From Auanema rhodensis (taxonomy: Eukaryota > Nematoda > Chromadorea > Rhabditida > Rhabditidae): DNA of 64,000 nucleotides. Location: positions 744,001 through 808,000 of the forward strand of contig OZ059896.1 in assembly GCA_964057225.1 (NCBI GenBank), given 5' to 3'. Shown piece by piece: positions 1 to 11,264 of the stretch (positions within the stretch are counted from its first letter, which is position 1; each line of letters begins with the position of its first letter). A model generated the notes under the pieces. That model searched no databases, was not told where the DNA came from, and was given only the letters and a program-made list of their open reading frames with translations. Made by a program: the position numbers and the translations under genes.

Positions 1-1236
1 ATCTTTCACGTGAAACGAGTTACATACCAAGTGCACATCACGTGTACATTTAATTAGCATAAATTAAAGTTCACGTAAATTTCAAAGTCATGGTTACCAT
101 GAACCAATATCAATAAAAATTTGTAATTAGACTAATATGGACATGGGGAATCTAATTTTGAAAACCGCATCTCTTTATCTTTCACGTGAAGCGAGTTACA
201 TACCAAGTGCACATCACGTGTACATTTAATTAGCATAAATTAAAGTTCACGTAAATTTCAAAGTCATGGTTACCATGAACCAATATCAATAAAAATTTGT
301 TTTTAGACTAATATGGACATGGGAAATCTAATTTTGGAAACCGCATCTCTTTATCTTTCACGTGAAGCGAGTTACATACCAAGTGCACATCACGTGTACA
401 TTTAATTAGCATAAATTAAAGTTCACGTAAATTTCAAAGTCATGGTTACCATGAACCAATATCAATAAAAATTTGTTTTTAGACTAATATGGACATGGGA
501 AATCTAATTTTGAAAACCGCATCTCTTTATCTTTTACGTGAAGCGAGTTACATACCAAGTGCACATCACGTGTACATTTAATTAGCATAAATTAAAGTTC
601 ACGTAAATTTCAAAGTCATGGTTATCATGAACCAATATCAATAAAAATTTGTTTTTAGACTAATATGGACATGGGAAATCTAATTTTGAAAACCGCATCT
701 CTTTATCTTTTACGTGAAGCGAGTTACATACCAAGTGCACATCACGTGTACATTTAATTAGCATAAATTAAAGTTCACGTAAATTTCAAAGTCATGGTTA
801 CCATGAACCAATATCAATAAAAATTTGTTTTTAGACTAATATGGACATGGGAAATCTAATTTTGAAAACCGCATCTCTTTATCTTACACGTGAAGCGAGT
901 TACATACCAAGTGCACATCACGTGTACATATAATTAGCATAAATTAAAGTTCACGTAAATTTCAAAGTCATGGTTACCATGAACCAATATCAATAAAAAT
1001 TTGTTTTTAGACTAATATGGACATGGGGAATCTAATTTTGAAAACCGCATCTCTTTATCTTTCACGTGAAGCGAGTTACATACCAAGTGCACATCACGTG
1101 TACATTTAATTAGCATAAATTAAAGTTCACGTAAATTTCAAAGTCATGGGTACCATGAACCAATATCAATAAAAATTTGTTTTTAGACTAATATGGACAT
1201 GGGGAATCTAATTTTGAAAAGCGCATCTCTTTATCT

Positions 1237-1246
1237 TTCACGTGAA
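1237..1246. other. TTCACGTGAA palindrome (E-box/G-box core), one per unit
   Basis: This is a perfect 10-base palindrome with a CACGTG core, at unit positions 5-14, shown here in the reference unit. CACGTG is the known core for bHLH and some bZIP factors. Binding here is not shown. The C7T variant (TTTACGTGAA) breaks it in a large share of units, especially beyond 25 kb. In units with A15 (for example 1-176, 8273, 11441, 12145, 17249) the palindrome extends to 12 bases. Confidence 0.85.
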
Positions 1247-1268
1247 GCGAGTTACATACCAAGTGCAC

Positions 1269-1276
1269 ATCACGTG
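1269..1276. other. ATCACGTG, second CACGTG site per unit
   Basis: Unit positions 37-44. The CACGTG core starts 32 bp after the first one. The 8-mer also fits RTCACRTG, the CDEI motif bound by Cbf1 in budding-yeast centromeres, but one 8-mer match is expected often enough by chance that this is only a resemblance. The C39G variant (ATGACGTG) removes the CACGTG core and is a recurrent marker of one unit type. Confidence 0.75.
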
Positions 1277-1280
1277 TACA

Positions 1281-1300
1281 TTTAATTAGCATAAATTAAA
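1281..1300. other. 7-bp inverted repeat, A/T hairpin potential
   Basis: TTTAATT at unit positions 49-55 pairs with AATTAAA at 62-68 around the 6-base loop AGCATA. C58T lies in the loop and keeps the stem. T50A, found in several units before 15 kb, and T51C, seen at 28337 and 38369 units, alter the stem. Confidence 0.75.
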
Positions 1301-1301
1301 G

Positions 1302-1311
1302 TTCACGTAAA
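1302..1311. other. TTCACGTAAA, third TCACGT motif per unit
   Basis: Unit positions 70-79. It shares TTCACGT with the palindrome at 5-14 but ends AAA, so it is an imperfect copy of that site. Its core starts 33 bp after the second CACGTG. Confidence 0.7.
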
Positions 1312-1319
1312 TTTCAAAG

Positions 1320-1334
1320 TCATGGTTACCATGA
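1320..1334. other. TCATGGTTACCATGA hyphenated palindrome
   Basis: Seven-base arms flank a single central T at unit positions 88-102. T95G changes only the centre and keeps both arms. C97T (GGTTATCATG), C98A (GGTTACAATG) and A102C (CCATGCACC) each break one arm pair. All of these are recurrent, so the dyad is intact in many but not all units. Confidence 0.85.
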
Positions 1335-1345
1335 ACCAATATCAA

Positions 1346-1361
1346 TAAAAATTTGTTTTTA
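1346..1361. other. TAAAAA-TTTG-TTTTTA hairpin potential
   Basis: Six-base A/T arms at unit positions 114-119 and 124-129 flank a 4-base loop. AATAAA overlaps its left edge at 112-117. The double change TT125-126AA (TTTGTAATTAG) breaks the right arm in a recurrent unit type, for example at 1-176, 24113-24288, 32033-32208 and 55616-55791. Confidence 0.75.
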
Positions 1362-1408
1362 GACTAATATGGACATGGGGAATCTAATTTTGAAAACCGC
1401 ATCTCTTT

Positions 1409-2464
1409 ATCATTCACGTGAAGCGAGTTACATACCAAGTGCACATCACGTGTAACTTTAATTAGCATAAATTAAAGTTCACGTAAATTTCAAAGTCATG
1501 GTTACCATGCACCAATATCAATAAACATTTGTTTTTAGACTAATATGGACATGGGGAATCTACTTTTGAAAACCGCATCTCTTTATCTTTCACGTGAAGC
1601 GAGTTACATACCAAGTGCACATCACGTGTACATATAATTAGCATAAATTAAAGTTCACGTAAATTTCAAAGTCATGGTTACCATGAACCAATATCAATAA
1701 AAATTTGTTTTTAGACTAATATGGACATGGGGAATCTAATTTTGAAAACCGCATCTCTTTATCTTTCACGTGAAGCGAGTTACATACCAAGTGCACATCA
1801 CGTGTACATATAATTAGCATAAATTAAAGTTCACGTAAATTTCAAAGTCATGGTTACCATGAACCAATATCAATAAAAATTTGTTTTTAGACTAATATGG
1901 ACATGGGGAATCTAATTTTGAAAACCGCATCTCTTTATCATTCACGTGAAGCGAGTTACATACCAAGTGCACATCACGTGTAACTTTAATTAGCATAAAT
2001 TAAAGTTCACGTAAATTTCAAAGTCATGGTTACCATGCACCAATATTAATAAACATTTGTTTTTAGACTAATATGGACATGGGGAATCTACTTTTGAAAA
2101 CCGCATCTCTTTATCTTTCACGTGAAGCGAGTTACATACCAAGTGCACATCACGTGTACATATAATTAGCATAAATTAAAGTTCACGTAAATTTCAAAGT
2201 CATGGTTACCATGAACCAATATCAATAAAAATTTGTTTTTAGACTAATATGGACATGGGGAATCTAATTTTGAAAACCGCATCTCTTTATCTTTCACGTG
2301 AAGCGAGTTACATACCAAGTGCACATCACGTGTACATATAATTAGCATAAATTAAAGTTCACGTAAATTTCAAAGTCATGGTTACCATGAACCAATATCA
2401 ATAAAAATTTGTTTTTAGACTAATATGGACATGGGGAATCTAATTTTGAAAACCGCATCTCTTT
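1409..2464. repeat. Tandem duplication of a 3-unit block (528 bp x 2)
   Basis: Units at 1409, 1585 and 1761 are repeated at 1937, 2113 and 2289. The first unit of each copy carries T4A, CA47-48AC, A102C, A117C and A155C. The next two carry T50A. By eye I see one difference, C111T in the second copy's first unit. Confidence 0.85.
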
Positions 2465-5400
2465 ATCTTTCACGTGAAGCGAGTTACATACCAAGTGCAC
2501 ATCACGTGTACATTTAATTAGCATAAATTAAAGTTCACGTAAATTTCAAAGTCATGGTTATCATGAACCAATATCAATAAAAATTTGTTTTTAGACTAAT
2601 ATGGACATGGGGAATCTAATTTTGAAAACCGCATCTCTTTATCTTTCACGTGAAGCGAGTTACATACCAAGTGCACATCACGTGTACATTTAATTAGCAT
2701 AAATTAAAGTTCACGTAAATTTCAAAGTCATGGTTACCATGCACCAATATCAATAAAAATTTGTTTTTAGACTAATATGGACATGGGGAATCTAATTTTG
2801 AAAACCGCATCTCTTTATCTTTCACGTGAAGCGAGTTACATACCAAGTGCACATCACGTGTACATTTAATTAGCATAAATTAAAGTTCACGTAAATTTCA
2901 AAGTCATGGTTATCATGAACCAATATCAATAAAAATTTGTTTTTAGACTAATATGGACATGGGAAATCTAATTTTGAAAACCGCATCTCTTTATCTTTCA
3001 CGTGAAGCGAGTTACATACCAAGTGCACATCACGTGTACATTTAATTAGCATAAATTAAAGTTCACGTAAATCTCAAAGTCATGGTTACCATGAACCAAT
3101 ATCAATAAAAATTTGTTTTTAGACTAATATGGACATGGGAAATCTAATTTTGAAAACCGCATCTCTTTATCTTTTACGTGAAGCGAGTTACATACCAAGT
3201 GCACATCACGTGTACATTTAATTAGCATAAATTAAAGTTCACGTAAATTTCAAAGTCATGGTTACCATGAACCAATATCAATAAAAATTTGTTTTTAGAC
3301 TAATATGGACATGGGGAATCTAATTTTGAAAACCGCATCTCTTTATCTTTCACGTGAAGCGAGTTACATACCAAGTGCACATCACGTGTACATATAATTA
3401 GCATAAATTAAAGTTCACGTAAATTTCAAAGTCATGGTTACCATGAACCAATATCAATAAAAATTTGTTTTTAGACTAATATGGACATGGGGAATCTAAT
3501 TTTGAAAACCGCATCTCTTTATCTTTCACGTGAAGCGAGTTACATACCAAGTGCACATCACGTGTACATTTAATTAGCATAAATTAAAGTTCACGTAAAT
3601 TTCAAAGTCATGGTTATCATGAACCAATATCAATAAAAATTTGTTTTTAGACTAATATGGACATGGGGAATCTAATTTTGAAAACCGCATCTCTTTATCT
3701 TTCACGTGAAGCGAGTTACATACCAAGTGCACATCACGTGTACATTTAATTAGCATAAATTAAAGTTCACGTAAATTTCAAAGTCATATTTACCATGCAC
3801 CAATATCAATAAAAATTTGTTTTTAGACTAATATGGACATGGGGAATCTAATTTTGAAAACCGCATCTCTTTATCTTTTACGTGAAGCGAGTTACATACC
3901 AAGTGCACATCACGTGTACATTTAATTAGCATAAATTAAAGTTCACGTAAATTTCAAAGTCATGGTTACCATGAACCAATATCAATAAAAATTTGTTTTT
4001 AGACTAATATGGACATGGGGAATCTAATTTTGAAAACCGCATCTCTTTATCTTTCACGTGAAGCGAGTTACATACCAAGTGCACATCACGTGTACATTTA
4101 ATTAGCATAAATTAAAGTTCACGTAAATTTCAAAGTCATGGTTACCATGCACCAATATCAATAAAAATTTGTTTTTAGACTAATATGGACATGGGGAATC
4201 TAATTTTGAAAACCGCATCTCTTTATCTTTCACGTGAAGCGAGTTACATACCAAGTGCACATCACGTGTACATTTAATTAGCATAAATTAAAGTTCACGT
4301 AAATTTCAAAGTCATGGTTATCATGAACCAATATCAATAAAAATTTGTTTTTAGACTAATATGGACATGGGGAATCTAATTTTGAAAACCGCATCTCTTT
4401 ATCTTTCACGTGAAGCGAGTTACATACCAAGTGCACATCACGTGTACATTTAATTAGCATAAATTAAAGTTCACGTAAATTTCAAAGTCATGGTTATCAT
4501 GAACCAATATCAATAAAAATTTGTTTTTAGACTAATATGGACATGGGAAATCTAATTTTGAAAACCGCATCTCTTTATCTTTCACGTGAAGCGAGTTACA
4601 TACCAAGTGCACATCACGTGTACATTTAATTAGCATAAATTAAAGTTCACGTAAATCTCAAAGTCATGGTTACCATGAACCAATATCAATAAAAATTTGT
4701 TTTTAGACTAATATGGACATGGGAAATCTAATTTTGAAAACCGCATCTCTTTATCTTTTACGTGAAGCGAGTTACATACCAAGTGCACATCACGTGTACA
4801 TTTAATTAGCATAAATTAAAGTTCACGTAAATTTCAAAGTTATGGTTACCATGCACCAATATCAATAAAAATTTGTTTTTAGACTAATATGGACATGGGG
4901 AATCTAATTTTGAAAACCGCATCTCTTTATCTTTCACGTGAAGCGAGTTACATACCAAGTGCACATCACGTGTACATTTAATTAGCATAAATTAAAGTTC
5001 ACGTAAATTTCAAAGTCATGGTTACCATGAACCAATATCAATAAAAATTTGTTTTTAGACTAATATGGACATGGGGAATCTAATTTTGAAAACCGCATCT
5101 CTTTATCTTTCACGTGAAGCGAGTTACATACTAAGTGCACATCACGTGTACATTTAATTAGCATAAATTAAAATTCACGTAAATTTCAAAGTCATGGTTA
5201 CCATGAACCAATATCAATAAAAATTTGTTTTTAGACAAATATGGACATGGGGAATCTAATTTTAAAAACCGCATCTTTTTATCTTTCACGTGAAGCGAGT
5301 TACATACCAAGTGCACATCACGTGTACATTTAATTAGCATAAATTAAAGTTCACGTAAATTTCAAAGTCATGGTTACCATGAACCAATATCAATAAAAAT

Positions 5401-6160
5401 TTGTTTTTAGACTAATATGGACATGGGAAATCTAATTTTGGAAACCGCATCTCTTTATCTTTCACGTGAAGCGAGTTACATACCAAGTGCACATCACGTG
5501 TACATTTAATTAGCACAAATTAAAGTTCACGTAAATTTCAAAGTCATGGTTACCATGAACCAATATCAATAAAAATTTGTTTTTAGACTAATATGGACAT
5601 GGGAAATCTAATTTTGAAAACCGCATCTCTTTATCTTTTACGTGAAGCGAGTTACATACCAAGTGCACATCACGTGTACATTTAATTAGCATAAATTAAA
5701 ATTCACGTAATTTTCAAAGTCATGGTTACCATGAACCAATATCAATAAAAATTTGTTTTTAGACTAACATGGACATGGGGAATCTAACTTTTAAAACCGC
5801 ATCTCTTTATCTTTCACGTGAAGCGAGTTACACACCAAGTGCACATCACGTGTACATTTAATTAGCATAAATTAAAGTTCACGTAAATTTCAAAGTCATG
5901 GGTACCATGAACCAATATCAATAAAAATTTGTTTTTAGACTAATATGGACATGGGGAATCTAATTTTGAAAACCGCATCTCTTTATCTTTCACGTGAAGC
6001 GAGTTACATACCAAGTGCACATCACGTGTACATTTAATTAGCATAAATTAAAGTTCACGTAAATTTCAAAGTCATGGTTACCATGAACCAATATCAATAA
6101 AAATTTGTTTTTAGACTAATATGGACATGGGGAATCTAATTTTGAAAACCGCATCTCTTT

Positions 6161-7392
6161 ATCATTCACGTGAAGCGAGTTACATACCAAGTGCACATCA
6201 CGTGTAACTTTAATTAGCATAAATTAAAGTTCACGTAAATTTCAAAGTCATGGTTACCATGCACCAATATCAATAAACATTTGTTTTTAGACTAATATGG
6301 ACATGGGGAATCTACTTTTGAAAACCGCATCTCTTTATCTTTCACGTGAAGCGAGTTACATACCAAGTGCACATGACGTGTACATTTAATTAGCATAAAT
6401 TAAAGTTCACGTAAATTTCAAAGTCATGGTTACCATGAACCAATATCAATGAAAATTTGTTTGTAGACTAATATGGACATGGGGAATCTAGTTTTGAAAA
6501 CCGCATCTCTTTATCTTTCACGTGAAGCGAGTTACATACCAAGTGCACATCACGTGTACATATAATTAGCATAAATTAAAGTTCACGTAAATTTCAAAGT
6601 CATGGTTACCATGAACCAATATCAATAAAAATTTGTTTTTAGACTAATATGGACATGGGAAATCTAATTTTGAAAACCGCATCTCTTTATCTTTCACGTG
6701 AAGCGAGTTACATACCAAGTGCACATCACGTGTACATTTAATTAGCATAAATTAAAGTTCACGTAAATTTCAAAGTCATGGTTACCATGCACCAATATCA
6801 ATAAACATTTGTTTTTAGACTAATATGGACATGGGGAATCTAATTTTGAAAACCGCATCTCTTTATCTTTCACGTGAAGCGAGTTACGTACCAAGTGCAC
6901 ATCACGTGTACATTTAATTAGCATAAATTAAAGTTCACGTAAATTTCAAAGTCATGGTTACCATGAACCAATATCAAAAAAATTTTGTTTTTAGACTAAT
7001 ATGGACATGGGGAATCTAATTTTGAAAACCGCATCTCTTTATCTTTCACGTGAAGCGAGTTACATACCAAGTGCACATCACGTGTACATTTAATTAGCAT
7101 AAATTAAAATTCACGTAAATTTCAAAGTCATGGTTACCATGAACCAATATCAATGAAAATTTGTTTTTAGACTAATATGGACATGGGGAATCTAATTTTG
7201 AAAACCGCATATCTTTATCTTTCACGTGAAGCGAGTTACATACCAAGTGCACATCACGTGTACATTTAATTAGCATAAATTAAAGTTCACGTAAATTTCA
7301 AAGTCATGGTTACCATGAACCAATATCAATAAAAATTTGTTTTTAGACTAATATGGACATGGGGAAAATAATTTTAAAAACCGCATCTCTTT
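6161..7392. repeat. Seven-unit block, copy 1
   Basis: Unit order: T4A/CA47-48AC type; C39G with A115G and T126G; T50A with G148A; A102C with A117C; A24G with an A-run at 112-118; G69A with A115G and C171A; and a unit ending TTTTAAAAACC. Related blocks begin at 9857 and 14257. The third unit in those copies has G33A, which is absent here. Confidence 0.75.
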
Positions 7393-8096
7393 ATCTTTCA
7401 CGTGAAGCGAGTTACATACCAAGTGCACATCACGTGTACATTTAATTAGCATAAATTAAAGTTCACGTAAATTTCAAAGTCATGGTTACCATGAACCAAT
7501 ATCAATAAAAATTTGTTTTTAGACTAATATGGACATGGGAAATCTAATTTTGGAAACCGCATCTCTTTATCTTTCACGTGAAGCGAGTTACATACCAAGT
7601 GCACATCACGTGTACATTTAATTAGCACAAATTAAAGTTCACGTAAATTTCAAAGTCATGGTTACCATGAACCAATATCAATAAAAATTTGTTTTTAGAC
7701 TAATATGGACATGGGAAATCTAATTTTGAAAACCGCATCTCTTTATCTTTTACGTGAAGCGAGTTACATACCAAGTGCACATCACGTGTACATTTAATTA
7801 GCATAAATTAAAGTTCACGTAAATTTCAAAGTCATGGTTACCATGCACCAATATCAATCAAAATTTGTTTTTAGACTAATATGGACATGGGGAATATAAT
7901 TTTGAAAACCGCATCTCTTTATCTTTCACGTGAAGCGAGTTACATACCAAGTGCACATCACGTGTACATTTAATTAGCATAAATTAAAGTTCACGTAAAT
8001 TTCAAAGTCATGGTTATCATGAACCAATATCAATAAAAATTTGTTTTTAGACTAATATGGACATGGGAAATCTAATTTTGAAAACCGCATCTCTTT

Positions 8097-8624
8097 ATCT
8101 TTTACGTGAAGCGAGTTACATACCAAGTGCACATCACGTGTACATTTAATTAGCATAAATTAAAGTTCACGTAAATTTCAAAGTCATGGTTACCAAGCAC
8201 CAATATCAATAAAAATTTGTTTTTAGACTAATATGGACATGGGGAATCTAATTTTGAAAACCGCATCTCTTTATCTTTCACGTGAAACGAGTTACATACC
8301 AAGTGCACATCACGTTTACATTTAATTAGCATAAATTAAAGTTCACGTAAATTTCAAAGTCATGGTTACCATGCACCAATATCAATAAAAATTTGTTTTT
8401 AGACTAATATGGACATGGGGAATCTAATTTTAAAAACCGCATCTCTTTATCTTTCACGTGAAGCGAGTTACATACCAAGTGCACATCACGTGTACATTTA
8501 ATTAGCATAAATTAAAGTTCACGTAAATTTCAAAGTCATGGTTACCATGAACCAATATCAATAAAAATTTGTTTTTAGACTAACATGTACATGGGGAATC
8601 TAATTTTGAAAACCGCATCTCTTT
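8097..8624. repeat. Three-unit cassette, copy 1
   Basis: The first unit has T100A+A102C (TTACCAAGCACC). The second has G15A, G44T, A102C and G160A. The third has T136C+G140T. The same triple recurs at 11265-11792 and 11969-12496, and a shortened form begins at 17073. The combination of private changes makes independent origin unlikely. Confidence 0.8.
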
Positions 8625-9856
8625 ATCTTTCACGTGAAGCGAGTTACATACCAATTGCACATCACGTGTACATTTAATTAGCATAAATTAAAGTTCACGT
8701 AAATTTCAAAGTCATGGTTACCATGAACCAATATCAATAAAAATTTGTTTTTAGACTAATATGGACATGGGGAATCTAATTTTGAAAACCGCATCTCTTT
8801 ATCTTTCACGTGAAGCGAGTTACATACCAAGTGCACATCACGTGTACATTTAATTAGCATAAATTAAAGTTCACGTAAATTTCAAAGTCATGGTTACCAT
8901 GAACCAGTATCAATAAAAATTTGTTTTTAGACTAATATGGACATGGGAAATCTAATTTTGAAAACCGCATCTCTTTATCTTTTACGTGAAGCTAGTTACA
9001 TACCAAGTGCACATCACGTGTACATTTAATTAGCATAAATTAAAGTTCACGTAAATTTCAAAGTCATGGTTACCATGCACCAATATCAATAAAAATTTGT
9101 TTTTAGACTAATATGGACATGGGGAATCTAATTTTGAAAACCGCATCTCTTTATCTTTCACGTGAAGCGAGTTACATACCAAGTGCACATCACGTGTACA
9201 TTTAATTAGCATAAATTAAAGTTCACGTAAATTTCAAAGTCATGGTTACCATGAACCAATATCAATAAAAATTTGTTTTTAGACTAACATGTACATGGGG
9301 AATCTAATTTTGAAAACCGCATCTCTTTATCTTTCACGTGAAGCGAGTTACATACCAAGTGCACATCACGTGTACATTTAATTAGCATAAATTAAAGTTC
9401 ACGTAAATTTCAAAGTCATGGTTACCATGAACCAATATCAATAAAAATTTGTTTTTAGACTAATATGGACATGGGGAATCTAATTTTGAAAACCGCATCT
9501 CTTTATCTTTCACGTGAAGCGAGTTACATACCAAGTGCACATCACGTGTACATTTAATTAGCATAAATTAAAGTTCACGTAAATTTCAAAGTCATGGTTA
9601 CCATGAACCAATATCAATAAAAATTTGTTTTTAGACTAATATGGACATGGGGAATCTAATTTTGAAAACCGCATCTCTTTATCATTCACGTGAAGCGAGT
9701 TACATACCAAGTGCACATCACGTGTACATTTAATTAGTATAAATTAAAGTTCACGTAAATTTCAAAGTCATGGTTACCATGAACCAATATCAATAAAAAT
9801 TTGTTTTTAGACTAATATGGACATGGGGAATCTAATTTTGAAAACCGCATCTCTTT

Positions 9857-10912
9857 ATCATTCACGTGAAGCGAGTTACATACCAAGTGCACATCACGTG
9901 TAACTTTAATTAGCATAAATTAAAGTTCACGTAAATTTCAAAGTCATGGTTACCATGCACCAATATCAATAAACATTTGTTTTTAGACTAATATGGACAT
10001 GGGGAATCTACTTTTGAAAACCGCATCTCTTTATCTTTCACGTGAAGCGAGTTACATACCAAGTGCACATGACGTGTACATTTAATTAGCATAAATTAAA
10101 GTTCACGTAAATTTCAAAGTCATGGTTACCATGAACCAATATCAATGAAAATTTGTTTGTAGACTAATATGGACATGGGGAATCTAATTTTGAAAACCGC
10201 ATCTCTTTATCTTTCACGTGAAGCGAGTTACATACCAAGTACACATCACGTGTACATATAATTAGCATAAATTAAAGTTCACGTAAATTTCAAAGTCATG
10301 GTTACCATGAACCAATATCAATGAAAATTTGTTTTTAGACTAATATGGACATGGGAAATCTAATTTTGAAAACCGCATCTCTTTATCTTTCACGTGAAGC
10401 GAGTTACATACCAAGTGCACATCACGTGTACATTTAATTAGCATAAATTAAAGTTCACGTAAATTTCAAAGTCATGGTTACCATGCACCAATATCAAAAA
10501 AAATTTGTTTTTAGACTAATATGGACATGGGGAATCTAATTTTGAAAACCGCATCTCTTTATCTTTCACGTGAAGCGAGTTACATACCAAGTGCACATCA
10601 CGTGTACATTTAATTAGCATAAATTAAAATTCACGTAAATTTCAAAGTCATGGTTACCATGAACCAATATCAATGAAAATTTGTTTTTAGACTAATATGG
10701 ACATGGGGAATCTAATTTTGAAAACCGCATATCTTTATCTTTCACGTGAAGCGAGTTACATACCAAGTGCACATCACGTGTACATTTAATTAGCATAAAT
10801 TAAAGTTCACGTAAATTTCAAAGTCATGGTTACCATGAACCAATATCAATAAAAATTTGTTTTTAGACTAATATGGACATGGGGAATCTAATTTTAAAAA
10901 CCGCATCTCTTT
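9857..10912. repeat. Same block, copy 2, one unit shorter
   Basis: The order matches the block at 6161 and 14257, but the A102C/A117C unit and the following A24G/A-run unit are replaced by a single unit at 10385-10560 that combines parts of both. The unit at 10209 carries G33A, shared with the copy at 14257. Confidence 0.8.
10385..10560. repeat. Hybrid unit, likely unequal-exchange product
   Basis: The 5' part has A102C and no A24G, like the unit at 14785. The 3' part has T114A (an 8-A run) and A117, like the unit at 14961. The unit therefore looks like a fusion of two adjacent types with the switch between positions 102 and 114. Gene conversion could give the same result. Confidence 0.65.
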
Positions 10913-11264
10913 ATCTTTCACGTGAAGCGAGTTACATACCAAGTGCACATCACGTGTACATTTAATTAGCATAAATTAAAGTTCACGTAAATTTCAAAGT
11001 CATGGTTACAATGAACCAATATCAATAAAAATTTGTTTTTAGACTAATATGGACATGGGGAATCTAATTTTGAAAACCGCATCTCTTTATCTTTCACGTG
11101 AAGCGAGTTACATACCAAGTGCACATCACGTGTACATTTAATTAGCATAAATTAAAGTTCACGTAAATTTCAAAGTCATGGTTACCATGAACCAATATCA
11201 ATAAAAATTTGTTTTTAGACTAATATGGACATGGGGAATCTAATTTTGAAAACCGCATCTCTTT

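Larger units (their letters stand above)
1233..1408. repeat. Representative plain unit (type P)
   Basis: This copy carries the majority base at the diagnostic positions and is used here as the reference. In order it holds a 10-base palindrome at unit positions 5-14, GTGCAC at 31-36, ATCACGTG at 37-44, a 7-bp inverted repeat at 49-68, TTCACGTAAA at 70-79, a 15-base hyphenated palindrome at 88-102, AATAAA at 112-117, a 6-bp A/T hairpin at 114-129, a direct ATGG-AC-ATGG repeat at 137-146, and a CCGC block at 165-168. Hand count gives 30 C, 26 G and 5 CpG. Confidence 0.9.
1..6160. repeat. Array zone I: mixed early units
   Basis: Thirty-five units. Markers seen here include C97T (GGTTATCATG at 529, 2465, 2817, 3521, 4225 and 4401 units), T50A (units at 881, 1585, 1761, 2113, 2289, 3345), G148A, and a multiply marked type with T4A, CA47-48AC, A102C, A117C and A155C. 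G17T was not seen. The zone holds no gene. Its right boundary is my choice, not a sharp break. Confidence 0.7.

Noticed and set aside
1236-1252. CENP-B box-like 17-mer at unit positions 4-20
   Set aside because: It matches 7 of the 9 key bases of nTTCGnnnnAnnCGGGn (A for G in TTCG, A for G in CGGG). By simple probability about 0.5 such match per 176-bp unit over both strands is expected by chance, and G17T units lose a further base.
1237-1334. Internal 32-33-bp subrepeat as origin of the unit
   Set aside because: Only the TCACGT cores line up at that spacing. The sequence between them shows no convincing similarity.
1344-1349. AATAAA polyadenylation signal in each unit
   Set aside because: It is a six-base A/T motif expected by chance in a 68 % A+T sequence, and there is no transcript evidence or gene upstream.
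1364-1400. Resemblance to Brassicaceae centromere repeats (ATATGGAC and AAACCGCA motifs)
   Set aside because: From memory both short motifs occur in the Arabidopsis 180-bp repeat, but in the opposite order and spacing. Without an alignment this is no support for relationship.
5158-5340. 60-codon open reading frame on the minus strand
   Set aside because: It exists because a local T-to-A change (GACAAATATGG) removes a stop present in other units. It spans one unit plus 7 bases, and a near-copy appears at 52853 for a similar reason. The unit length is not a multiple of 3, and there is no sign of coding constraint.
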